NCBI GenBank assembly: GCA_964612085.1
Contig: CAZTCJ010000011.1
Coordinates: forward strand, 4,648 to 68,647
Direction: 5' to 3'
DNA length: 64,000 nt
Source: CAZTCJ01 sp964612085
Lineage (GTDB): Bacteria; Pseudomonadota; Alphaproteobacteria; JAJFIK01
In this document: piece by piece, positions 14,793-23,155 of the stretch
Numbering within the stretch: the stretch's first letter is position 1
Layout of the letters: every line of letters begins with the position of its first letter
Translations under genes and position numbers: made by a program
The notes under the pieces: model-generated
Seen by the model: only the letters and a program-made list of their open reading frames with translations
Told to the model about the DNA's origin: nothing
The model's database searches: none

Positions 14793-17177
14793 TTACTCGC
14801 GGCCGATGCCGACAAGCCCGCTGGCGCAGGCATCGAGAATGGCGTCCGCGTCGAGCCGGTATTCCTTGTACAGATCGGGCAGACCGCCGGTCTGGCCGAA
14901 CCGGTCCACGCCTAGGGGCACGACCCTTTGTCCGTGAACGGAGCCGAGCCAGGACAGCGCGCCCGGCGCACCGTCATGGACCGTCACGATCACCGCATCG
15001 GGCGCCAGTTGACCGAGCAGCCGGGCGATCCAGCTCGTCTGCGGGCCTCGGCCGGTAAAGGGGCGCTCCAGGCTCGCCCGCCAGTCCGTATGGAGACGGT
15101 CGGGCGAAGTGACGGCCAGGAGCCCCGCTTCCGGAACGTCTTCTTCCAGTTGGGCGAAGGCCTCCAACGCTTCCGGCGCGATGGCGCCGGTATAAACGAT
15201 GGCGAGCGGCGCGCCCGCTTTCGGGGCGGCCCGCCAATAGGCGCCGTCCAGGATGGCGCGTTCCAGCATCTCGTCGATGGCGGGCGCGGTCTGGTCGATG
15301 GCGCGGGTGGACAGGCGCAGGTAAACCGAACCGCCGTCCTCCGCCTGCAGATGCTCGAAGGCCCAGCGCATGATGACGGCAAGCTCCGTGCCATAAGCCG
15401 GTTCGTAATAGGTCAGACCCGGTTGGCCCATGCCGATGAGCGGTGTGCTGATGGACTGGTGCGCCCCGCCTTCGGGGCCGAGCGTAATGCCGGACGGCGT
15501 AGCGGCCAGCAGGAAGCGGGCATCCTGATAACAGGCGTAGTTCAAGGCATCGAGGCCGCGCGCGATGAAGGGGTCGTAAAGCGTGCCCACCGGGATCAGG
15601 CGCTCGCCGAAGATCCCGTGGGACAGGCCCAGCGCGCCCAGAAGCAGGAACAGATTATGCTCCGCGATGCCAAGCTCGATATGCTGGCCTTGGGGCGTGC
15701 GGCCCCAGCGCTGGGGCGAGGCGATCTTCCGGTCCCGGAACAGGTCCGCGCCCTGGTCCCGCCCGAACAGCCCGCGCGCATTGACCCAGCTCCCCAGATT
15801 GGTGGAGACGGTGACATCGGGCGAGGTGGTGACGATGCGCTCGGCCAAGGGCCCGCCGTGCCGCGCCAGTTCCTGCAAGACCCGCCCAAACGCCGCCTGG
15901 GTGGAGATGCTGGCGGAAAAGGCGGAGGGAAAAATATCGCGCCCCGGCACGTCGATCTGAGGCGCGCTGTATCGGCGGTCCTTTTCCGCCGCGAACGGGG
16001 CGCGGGCGATATATTCGCTCACATGGGCGCGGGCATTGTCGGGAAGCCCGGCGAGCGGCTCCCATTCCGCGCCTTTCGCCACGCCCATCCGCTTGCGGAA
16101 GGTTTCGATCTGATCGGGCGTCATCAGGCCCGCATGATTGTCCTTGTGCCCCTGGAACGGCAGGTTGTGGCCCTTGATGGTGTCGCACAGGAAAAAGCGC
16201 GGCGCGTCATTGGCGCTTGCCGTGTGAAAAGTGTCGAGCAGGGTCGCCATGCAATGGCCGCCCAGATTGGTCATGAGGGCTGCCAGGCCGTCATCGTCGA
16301 GCGCGCTCAACAGCCGCCAGATGGGGCTCGATCCGGGAATGCCGTCCTGCAAGGCCGCCCGCCAGGCCCCGCCGCCTTCGTAGGTCAGGGCGGAATACAG
16401 GTCGTTCGGACACTGATCGAGCCAGGTTTTCAGCGCATCGCCGCCGGGCTGCTCGAAGGCGCCGCGCAGGAGCCGTCCGTAGCGCACCCGCTGCACTGTC
16501 CAGCCGGCCGAGAAGAAAATGCCCTGCAGCCGGTCGGCCATATGCTCCGGACTCACCGCATCGAGGCTCTGGCGGTTGAAATCGACGATCCACCAGGTGT
16601 TGCGGATATCGTGCTTGGCGCTTTCCAGAAGCGCTTCGTAGATATTGCCTTCGTCAAGTTCCGCGTCGCCCAGAAGCGAAATCATCCGTCCCCGTTTCTC
16701 CGGGGCGCGCCAGCCATGGCCGATCAGATAATCCTGGGTCAGCGAGGCAAAGGCGGTGATCGCCACGCCGAGCCCCACGGAGCCGGTGGAGAAATCCACA
16801 TCCGTCTGATCTTTCGTGCGCGAGGGATAGGACTGTTCGCCGCCGAAGGCCCGGAAGCGCTCCAACTGATCCTGGGACTGATTGCCGAAGAGATACTGGA
16901 TCGCATGGAAGACGGGTCCCGCATGGGGCTTGACCGCCACCCGGTCCTCGGGCCGCAAAATGTGAAAGTAAAGCGCGGCCATGATCGTGGTCATGGAGGC
17001 GCAGGAGGCCTGATGCCCGCCGACCTTGAGCCCGTCCCGGTTTTCCCGGATGTGATTGGCGTGATGGATGGTCCAGGCCGACAGCCATTGCAGCCGCCGG
17101 TCCAGATGATCGAGGCACAACAGGTCGTGATCCGAATAGGGGGGCGCGGCATCGGCCGCCCGCTCCAGGCCGGTCAT
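14793..17177 (-). CDS. Transketolase-family TPP enzyme resembling homodimeric 2-oxoacid dehydrogenase E1 (AceE-like)
   Basis: The 794-aa protein has an N-terminal TPP domain with GDAELDEGN (170-178) and the later DFNRQSLD, and a second half with IELGIAEHNLF holding the catalytic Glu for thiamine activation, then EGGAHQSISTP. The order resembles AceE-type E1 (E. coli AceE GDGEMDE...NLQRLDG) more than transketolase, but it is shorter than AceE (about 890 aa). E1 would decarboxylate a 2-oxoacid and pass the acyl group to an E2; no E2 or E3 gene is in the window. ATG 17177 has AAAGGAGA upstream. Palindromic operator candidates lie just upstream. Confidence 0.75.
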   Translation of the reverse strand: MTGLERAADAAPPYSDHDLLCLDHLDRRLQWLSAWTIHHANHIRENRDGLKVGGHQASCASMTTIMAALYFHILRPEDRVAVKPHAGPVFHAIQYLFGNQSQDQLERFRAFGGEQSYPSRTKDQTDVDFSTGSVGLGVAITAFASLTQDYLIGHGWRAPEKRGRMISLLGDAELDEGNIYEALLESAKHDIRNTWWIVDFNRQSLDAVSPEHMADRLQGIFFSAGWTVQRVRYGRLLRGAFEQPGGDALKTWLDQCPNDLYSALTYEGGGAWRAALQDGIPGSSPIWRLLSALDDDGLAALMTNLGGHCMATLLDTFHTASANDAPRFFLCDTIKGHNLPFQGHKDNHAGLMTPDQIETFRKRMGVAKGAEWEPLAGLPDNARAHVSEYIARAPFAAEKDRRYSAPQIDVPGRDIFPSAFSASISTQAAFGRVLQELARHGGPLAERIVTTSPDVTVSTNLGSWVNARGLFGRDQGADLFRDRKIASPQRWGRTPQGQHIELGIAEHNLFLLLGALGLSHGIFGERLIPVGTLYDPFIARGLDALNYACYQDARFLLAATPSGITLGPEGGAHQSISTPLIGMGQPGLTYYEPAYGTELAVIMRWAFEHLQAEDGGSVYLRLSTRAIDQTAPAIDEMLERAILDGAYWRAAPKAGAPLAIVYTGAIAPEALEAFAQLEEDVPEAGLLAVTSPDRLHTDWRASLERPFTGRGPQTSWIARLLGQLAPDAVIVTVHDGAPGALSWLGSVHGQRVVPLGVDRFGQTGGLPDLYKEYRLDADAILDACASGLVGIGRE

Positions 17178-17192
17178 CGGCGGTCTCCTTTA

Positions 17193-17233
17193 ACACTTAG
17201 TGTCCGTTTGGAAACGCTTTGAAACGCGTTTCC
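17193..17233 (-). promoter_or_regulatory. Candidate operators upstream of the AceE-like gene
   Basis: Two symmetric elements sit directly before the gene: ACACTTAGTGT (17193-17203, perfect, next to the ribosome site) and GAAACGCGTTTC (17221-17232, perfect, CG centre, typical of LacI-family operators). A further GGAAACGC (17210-17217) makes an 8-bp inverted pair with GCGTTTCC (17226-17233). The position suits a repressor responding to a carbon source; the protein is not identified. Confidence 0.4.
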
Positions 17234-17240
17234 GCACGCC

Positions 17241-17322
17241 TGGCCGACCCGCTTTCCCTCCCGATCACCCACAAGGGTACCCTGAATTGGGCGGTCGGCA
17301 GGGGGAGCGGGCCGGTGGTGCC
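17241..17322 (+). repeat. Dispersed intergenic palindromic repeat, copy 1
   Basis: This segment of about 82 bp matches the reverse complement of 35144-35223 over its full length at roughly 80% identity, including an identical 17-base end AGCGGGCCGGTGGTGCC. The core CCCTCCCGATCACCC pairs imperfectly with GGGCGGTCGGCAGGG, so it can fold as a long hairpin. The copies lie in unrelated intergenic spaces, as for REP-like or MITE-type elements. Confidence 0.65.
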
Positions 17323-17750
17323 CCTTTCCAAACAGACTCTCAGACGGGATTTGTGGGGCCGGAAGCGGTCCGGGCGCAAGACATGAAATGGCGACAGCCC
17401 GCGCGGGGGGGCGGATCCCGGCCAAATGCCCCATCCTCAGGCTTTAGTGGCAGGACCGTCTCGAATCCTCCACATTTGCCCGCCAAAAGACTTGGGCACG
17501 GTATGTAATTCCTTATTGGCAAACGGGCGCTGCGGCTGCACAATACAGCCGCTGCAGATTTTGCCCGTGTTAACCCTTGGATTTCTGCGGTTTTACCGGT
17601 TGAATGCTGCAGCACGGGGGAATATCGAAACGTGTTTTTGCGCTGGCTTGGGCCAGCCTGCCCGGTCGAAACCGTACAGGCCGGACAGGCGTTCATGAGA
17701 GCCGCTATTCGCCGTTTAGAAACGCACGTTGGAGAGGGGTTCGGGGCCAT
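17323..17750. other. Intergenic region upstream of the lipoprotein gene
   Basis: No gene is supported in this part of the 573-bp gap. It holds a hairpin GCGGCTG-N7-CAGCCGC (17532-17552) followed by ATTTTG, and a TTAACCCTTGG (17569-17579). A promoter for the lipoprotein gene is expected here but none is clear. Confidence 0.4.
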
Positions 17751-18494
17751 ATGATCGATATGCCAAACAGCTTGCCCGTTATTCAGGATCAGACCTGGCG
17801 GGCCGCAAGGCGTTTCGTATCCGTCATCGCAGTTGCGCTTGCTGCTAGCGGTTGTGCGGCAGGCCATATCGAACCGCTGTCCAAGCCCGTCAAGGCCGTC
17901 GAAGTCGGTCTCTCCGACCATCAAATCGAGCTGCGCGTCCAGTCGGACGCTCTGCGCCGCGCGCCTTGGACAGCCGAGACCGCTGCGTCGGGCGGCTTTA
18001 CCGTCGGCCGCCTGCTGGGCGTGCTGGTAGATGGCATGGGCCCTGGCGCAGGCACGGCTGATACCCCCGCCGCCGGTGCCTTGGCCGCAGGATCGTCCGG
18101 CACGCTGTCCTCCGGCGCCCGGCAGTATCTGGCGAAGCTGGAGACCGAAGGGTCCCAACCGGCGGACCGGCTGGCGCGGGTCGAAACCGATCTGGCGGGC
18201 CGCGTGGATCTGACCCGGCGGTTCGTGTCCGCCGCCAGCCATGTGGTCGCCGCTCATCGGGTAAGCGCCCCGACCGGCGCCGGCACCGAGACCGCCCAGG
18301 AAGATCTGCGCCTGATCCGGGAAACGCTGGCCGCCCTGCGCACGCAGCGGGCGACCTTCGAGGAAGTGATCGCCACCCTTCGCGACGAGGCCGGGCAGCG
18401 CCCGGCGGCGAAGCAGAGCCTGGAGGCCTTCACGGGCGAGATCGCGTCCCTGGAAATCCTGAAACAATCGGTCGCGCTCGATAGCTTGAGCTGA
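17751..18494 (+). CDS. Putative lipoprotein of unknown function
   Basis: The product (247 aa) has a lipoprotein signal: basic start, hydrophobic VSVIAVALAAS and lipobox ASGC with Cys35. The rest is Ala/Arg-rich and helical, with a Gly/Ala/Ser-rich loop (MGPGAGTADTPAAGALAAGS, about residues 97-116). The start at ATG 17751 has GGGG four bases upstream; ATG 17760 is a possible alternative. A longer open frame to 17604 would bury the signal. No family is recognised. Confidence 0.7.
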   Translation: MIDMPNSLPVIQDQTWRAARRFVSVIAVALAASGCAAGHIEPLSKPVKAVEVGLSDHQIELRVQSDALRRAPWTAETAASGGFTVGRLLGVLVDGMGPGAGTADTPAAGALAAGSSGTLSSGARQYLAKLETEGSQPADRLARVETDLAGRVDLTRRFVSAASHVVAAHRVSAPTGAGTETAQEDLRLIRETLAALRTQRATFEEVIATLRDEAGQRPAAKQSLEAFTGEIASLEILKQSVALDSLS

Positions 18495-18853
18495 ATTCCT
18501 CATCCCTTTTGACGCTTTCATCCTGCCAGCCGGCGGGATGCATCAGATTGCCTGTCTGTCAAGGCTTGCGGGGATCGACGCCCTTCGGTCACACTAGGAA
18601 GAAATCGGGCCGGAAACGGCAGCGAGCGGGTTCGTGGGGGCCTTCCATCTGGTAGACTCTCCGGGGTGTAAAACGGACCGGACAGGCCTTGAACCAAAGG
18701 GCCTCACGATCCGGGACGATGGCGGTGGAAGGGTAGCAACGGCGTGTCGCGTAGCATCGAACAGACGGGTGCAATCCGCATCAGTTTCGGCCGTGCAGGT
18801 TTCGGCCACACGGTTTTGGTCCATCGAGGCTTAAGCCATTCGGGCGCGGGGGG
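18495..18853. other. Intergenic gap before the AAA/M41 protease gene
   Basis: No gene is supported in these 359 bp. There is an imperfect hairpin (CATCCTGCC...GGCGGGATG, 18519-18540) shortly after the lipoprotein stop but without a T-run, and a short direct repeat GTTTCGGCC (about 18785 and 18800). The promoter of the protease gene must lie here. Confidence 0.4.
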
Positions 18854-21637
18854 ATGAGCACCATGGAACGGTATATTGCGCTCTTCTACGCTCTCGATCA
18901 CCACGACAGCGTCAGCAGCACCGAGATCCGCTCGACCACCATCAGTCCGCGCCTGGATCCCACGGATTTCAGCGAATGGGTGGTCAGCGAATTCGCCGAT
19001 CTGGCCCATGAAACGCAGAATGTGGGATTTGCCGGGGTCTATCTGGAGCCCGAAGAGCCTTACCTGCTGATCGACGAGATCATGGAGCGGGTCGCGTCTT
19101 TCGAGGAGGCCCAGGACAGCGATTTCTACCGGCGTCACGAGCATTCGGTCGCTTTCTTCGCCGATGGCGGCGCCCGCCGCTCGCTCGATTTCGCGATTGA
19201 TTCCGCTGCGGAAGAATCCCTCGACCTCTGGTATGAATCGGAATTCGAAATTCCCGATCATGCCCGCGACTTTTTTGCCGCCTATACCCTCATCTATCTG
19301 GATTATGATGATGAGACGGTCATCAGTGCACCGATCTTCCTCCACGAGGAATTCGATGCGGCACTGACCAAATTTTTCGTGGACGAGTTTTTCGGGGCGA
19401 TCGGCCCGATCGCCTTGTTCCACGGCGCGGTGGATACGCTCGTGACGGGCGATGTTCTGGAACGCTCAGCCCCCATGCGTAAGCTGGCGCGGAGCGGACC
19501 GGCGGCGCTGATCAAAGTGGACGGAGGCTCGCTCTTGGCCGGCAATGAACACAAGACTGTCCCTCAGGTCCTGGCGGAACATCTGGTGCGCAAGGCGGTG
19601 GATGATTTCGCCCAGAACGATACGGGCGATCTGGCCCAGCGTATCAAGGCCTCCCAGGGCGACAGTTTCGAAGCCTTCCTGGAGATCCTCGCCGAGAAGC
19701 GGCCGCTGGTGCTGTTCGAGACCCAGTATTGGGAAATCGCTGAATATGTCGCCCGCTTCATTTCGGATTCCCTCAATCTCGATTTCGTCTCGGCCAATTC
19801 CTATTACGAGCCCTACGAACAGCGCCGCTACAACTCCGCCGGGCGCCTGGTCTTCTACGATGATCAACTGTTCGCCGGGGATTACGAACTGGACCGCAGT
19901 TCCGTCCGCAGCCTGATCAAGGATCTGGTGACGAGCCGCGATGTGGGCCTTGTGGTGGTGGGCAATCCGCGTGCCGTGCCGCTCACCTTCCAGAACTACA
20001 TGGATCTGGAACTGGCGCTGCCGCCCATTGTCGGGCCCGTACGCGATGCCATTTTCCGGGATGTTCTGGGTCCTGAATCCTTGCAGGTGCCGGGCCTCGA
20101 CACCTGGACGCGCTATCTGTTGCCGTTCGATTTCGAAAAGGTTCTGGCCGCCGGCTATACGGGCCGCAACGCGGTTACCGAACTCAAAGAGCGGGTCGAC
20201 CGCCGTCTGGTGCGCCGGGCCGCCCATAACGCGCCGTCCCTCAATGAAATTCACGGGCTGGGCGAGGCCAAGGAAATCGCCGATCAACTCGTGAACGATA
20301 TCCGGCTCGCGGTCTCCGGCGATATCGACTGGAACGAGGTCGACCGGGGCATGCTGCTGGTCGGCCCGCCGGGCACGGGCAAGACCATGCTGGCCCGCGC
20401 CATTTCCAAGGAATCGGGCATCCGCTTTATCTCCGGCTCGGCGCTCGAATGGCAGGCCTCTGGCGCGCTCGATGCGCATCTGGCCTCGATCCGGGAATTC
20501 TTCGCCGAAGCGCGGCGCTACGCGCCGACCATCGTCTTCATCGACGAGTTCGATTCCATCGGCAACCGGCAACATCATCAGGGCCGGAACGATTACTACA
20601 CGACCGCGGTGGTGAACTGCGTGCTGGAAGAGTTGCAGGGCTTCGTCGACCGGGAAGGGGTGATCGTTATCGCCGCCACCAACGAGGCCGCCAAGATCGA
20701 CCCGGCGCTGAAACGGGCGGGCCGCCTGGACCAGACCGTCTCGGTGCGCCGTCCCAATGTGGCCAGCCTGGCGCTGATCTACGAATATCACATCGGCAAG
20801 CTGCGCGATAAGGATCAGGTGGAAGATCCGATCAATACGGAAGAATTGGCCAAGCTCACTTTCGGCCAGACCGGCGCGGATGTAGAGTTCTATGTGCGCG
20901 GCGCCCGGCGCCGGGCGCGCAAGGACCGCCGCAAGGTCACCCAAGGCGATCTGGTGGCGGAGATCATGCGCCGTCCCCTGGGCGCCACCGGCCTGCCGCG
21001 CATGACCCAGGACGAAGTCAAGCGCACCGCCGTCCATGAGGCGGGTCATGCCCTGATCCAGCTTCTGGGGCCGACCAAGGGCGCGGATATCTCTTACGTC
21101 TCGATCATTCCGCGTCCGGACGGCACGCTCGGCTTCGTCGCGTCTTATTCGGAGCGGGTGGATGTCAAGAAGGCGGATGTGCTGGAACAGGTGCGCGTTT
21201 TCCTGGCGGGCCGCGCCGCCGAGGAAGTCGTCTACGGCAAGGACAATGTGGGCGCGGGCGCGGGCGGCAGCGGCAATTCCGATCTGGCCCAGGCCACCCG
21301 TCTGCTGGTCCGCATGTTCCTCCAGCATGGCTACTCGGAGAAAAGCGGTCTTCTGTGGTACGACGTGGATCAGCGGGAAGTGAACAATATGGAACTGCCC
21401 GCCGCCGTGCAGGAAGAAGTCCGCCAGACGCTCGAACGTCAGTACCGGGACTGCGTGCGCAGTATCCGCGAAAACAGGGGCGCGCTCGACCGTATCGTCA
21501 AGCTTCTGCTCGACAAGCAGGAGATCACGGGCAGCGAGCTGCGCGAAATGTTCGTGCGCAACAAAGGCCTGTTCTCCTGGTTCGGCGGGCGGAACAGCGG
21601 TTCGTCAGGCGATCAGCCTGCGGATGAGAACGCCTGA
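18854..21637 (+). CDS. FtsH-like AAA+ ATPase with M41 zinc protease domain, no membrane anchor
   Basis: The C-terminal half is a FtsH-type AAA module (Walker A GPPGTGKT 504-511, Walker B VFIDEFD 561-567, ATN 608-610, Arg finger RAGRLDQ 621-627) followed by an M41 metalloprotease (HEAGH 728-732, third zinc ligand Asp810 in GNSDLAQATRL). FtsH itself is about 640 aa with two N-terminal membrane helices; here these are replaced by a 450-aa acidic soluble N-domain without hydrophobic segments or a known fold. It is thus probably a cytosolic ATP-dependent protease whose N-domain selects substrates. The downstream SDR gene overlaps it by 14 bp. The start at 18854 follows GCGGGGGG. Confidence 0.88.
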   Translation: MSTMERYIALFYALDHHDSVSSTEIRSTTISPRLDPTDFSEWVVSEFADLAHETQNVGFAGVYLEPEEPYLLIDEIMERVASFEEAQDSDFYRRHEHSVAFFADGGARRSLDFAIDSAAEESLDLWYESEFEIPDHARDFFAAYTLIYLDYDDETVISAPIFLHEEFDAALTKFFVDEFFGAIGPIALFHGAVDTLVTGDVLERSAPMRKLARSGPAALIKVDGGSLLAGNEHKTVPQVLAEHLVRKAVDDFAQNDTGDLAQRIKASQGDSFEAFLEILAEKRPLVLFETQYWEIAEYVARFISDSLNLDFVSANSYYEPYEQRRYNSAGRLVFYDDQLFAGDYELDRSSVRSLIKDLVTSRDVGLVVVGNPRAVPLTFQNYMDLELALPPIVGPVRDAIFRDVLGPESLQVPGLDTWTRYLLPFDFEKVLAAGYTGRNAVTELKERVDRRLVRRAAHNAPSLNEIHGLGEAKEIADQLVNDIRLAVSGDIDWNEVDRGMLLVGPPGTGKTMLARAISKESGIRFISGSALEWQASGALDAHLASIREFFAEARRYAPTIVFIDEFDSIGNRQHHQGRNDYYTTAVVNCVLEELQGFVDREGVIVIAATNEAAKIDPALKRAGRLDQTVSVRRPNVASLALIYEYHIGKLRDKDQVEDPINTEELAKLTFGQTGADVEFYVRGARRRARKDRRKVTQGDLVAEIMRRPLGATGLPRMTQDEVKRTAVHEAGHALIQLLGPTKGADISYVSIIPRPDGTLGFVASYSERVDVKKADVLEQVRVFLAGRAAEEVVYGKDNVGAGAGGSGNSDLAQATRLLVRMFLQHGYSEKSGLLWYDVDQREVNNMELPAAVQEEVRQTLERQYRDCVRSIRENRGALDRIVKLLLDKQEITGSELREMFVRNKGLFSWFGGRNSGSSGDQPADENA

Positions 21638-22487
21638 TCCGGTGGCCGGCGCGGCCGCCGCATCCTCTTCACAGCATGGGAAAACCGCTCTGATCACCGG
21701 CGCCTCCGCCGGGATCGGGGCGGCATTCGCCCGCGCCTATGCCGCCCGGGGCTTCGATCTTTTGCTGACGGCGCGGCGCGGCGGCCGTCTGGACGCCCTG
21801 GCCCGCGAGCTGGAAGCCCGGCATGGCATCCGGGCCGTCACGGTGGCAGCCGATCTGGCGGATCCGGGTGCGCCGGAGGTGGTGATGGAGGCCGCGCACC
21901 GGCACGATCTGGACATCGAGATCCTGGTCAACAATGCGGGCTATGCCATTCCCGAGGCCTTCATGGAGCGGCCCTGGTCCGATCAGGCGCAGTTCATCCA
22001 GGTGATGATGACCGCCGTCGCCCATATGACCCATCTCGTCCTGCCCCGGATGATCGAGCGGGGCTCCGGCTCCGTCATCCATGTGGCGTCGGTGGCCGGC
22101 TTCATGCCCGGCACCATCGGCGCGACCCTCTACGGTCCGTCCAAGGCCTTTTTGATCAAATTCAGCGAAGCGCTTTTTCTGGAGCTGGACGGCACCGGCG
22201 TCCATGTGCTCGCCCTTTGTCCGGGATTCACTTATTCGGAGTTTCATGACGTGACGGGCACGCGGGAGTCGGTCAACCGCATGCCCCGTTTCATGTGGAT
22301 GACCGCCGATGCGGTGGTTGCCGAAGGCATCGAAACGGTCATGAAGGGGCGCAAACCCGTTCACGTGCCGGGCGCCGTCAACAAGATGCTGACGGGGCTG
22401 GCGCGTGTCTTGCCCGATGGGGCTTTGCTGGCGCTGTCCCGCCAGCGCGCCCGCCTGACCGGCAACGGGGAGGCCGGCAAGGGTTAG
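21624..22487 (+). CDS. Short-chain dehydrogenase/reductase
   Basis: A classical SDR (287 aa): NAD(P)-binding TGASAGIG, NNAG, and the catalytic Ser of HVASVAG with YGPSK about twelve residues on. The R after the second strand (TARRGGRL) suggests NADP(H). The ORF starts inside the protease gene (14-bp overlap), so it is co-translated with it. The C-terminus (VNKMLTGLARVLPDGALLAL) resembles the hydrophobic tail of DltE-like or fatty-acyl reductase-type SDRs. Substrate unknown. Confidence 0.82.
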   Translation: MRTPDPVAGAAAASSSQHGKTALITGASAGIGAAFARAYAARGFDLLLTARRGGRLDALARELEARHGIRAVTVAADLADPGAPEVVMEAAHRHDLDIEILVNNAGYAIPEAFMERPWSDQAQFIQVMMTAVAHMTHLVLPRMIERGSGSVIHVASVAGFMPGTIGATLYGPSKAFLIKFSEALFLELDGTGVHVLALCPGFTYSEFHDVTGTRESVNRMPRFMWMTADAVVAEGIETVMKGRKPVHVPGAVNKMLTGLARVLPDGALLALSRQRARLTGNGEAGKG

Positions 22488-22594
22488 GAAAGAACCGCCA
22501 TGGCTTTTACCGGCCGTGCATTCTTGATAAGGTCCGCGCCTCCAAAAAGGGCTGACCGGCCTGTCCGCCGGACCTGTCCATGAGGGTGCTTTCC

Positions 22595-23143
22595 ATGCCG
22601 CGTTTGTCTGCCGTGCTGTTTTGTTGGTTCGCCGTGCTTTGTCTCGGCGGCTGCGCCGGATTAGACTGGAAAACCTTGAGCGTGCGGCCGAAGCCGGAGG
22701 CGGACGCCGTGGCGCAAGCGGCGCAGGAGGACGCCAAACAGGCGCAAGAGCCTGAGGCCGACAGCCCGCAGCTGGTTCCCGTGGCCCGCCCGCAGACCGA
22801 AATGCTCCAGCCTTACGCGGTGCCGCAGATCGTCTTCGAGCCCCCTTGCCCGAACGATCTGTCGATTTACGACACCCAGCTTCAGGTGCCCGGATCGCCG
22901 CCGCCTTATGTGCAGATGTCGGTCGCCCAATATGCCAAGATCTATGGCGGCTGGGACGAGGCGATGAAAGCGGTCGAGGCGGATCTGGCGCTCTCCCGCA
23001 AGCGGCTGGCCTGGCGGGTGGCCAATCGGCCGATCGCGGATCTGAAGGCGCGCGGACAGGCCGATGCGGAAATCGGGGCCTGGGCGGACCGGGTGCTGAC
23101 GGCTCAGGCCATGCGCGCCGCTATTCAATGCAATCTGGGCTGA
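22595..23143 (+). CDS. Putative lipoprotein
   Basis: The 182-aa product starts with a lipoprotein signal (PRLSAVLFCWFAVLCLGGC, lipobox LGGC), then a Gln/Ala/Glu-rich linker (about residues 35-60) and a conserved-looking domain with PPCPNDLSIYDTQLQVPG. ATG 22595 has GAGGGTG upstream at good distance; the in-frame ATG at 22580 is inside that site. No family is recognised. It follows the SDR by about 100 bp and is convergent with the ATP-grasp gene. Confidence 0.65.
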   Translation: MPRLSAVLFCWFAVLCLGGCAGLDWKTLSVRPKPEADAVAQAAQEDAKQAQEPEADSPQLVPVARPQTEMLQPYAVPQIVFEPPCPNDLSIYDTQLQVPGSPPPYVQMSVAQYAKIYGGWDEAMKAVEADLALSRKRLAWRVANRPIADLKARGQADAEIGAWADRVLTAQAMRAAIQCNLG

Positions 23144-23155
23144 TACAGATTTACA

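Noticed and set aside
14928..17222. 764-aa plus-strand open frame opposite the AceE-like gene
   Set aside because: Composition is His/Gly/Arg/Gln-rich without domains; it is the antisense frame of a GC-rich gene whose minus-strand protein has clear TPP motifs.
19466..21328. 620-aa minus-strand frame opposite the AAA/M41 protease
   Set aside because: Antisense shadow; the plus strand holds Walker and HEAGH motifs.
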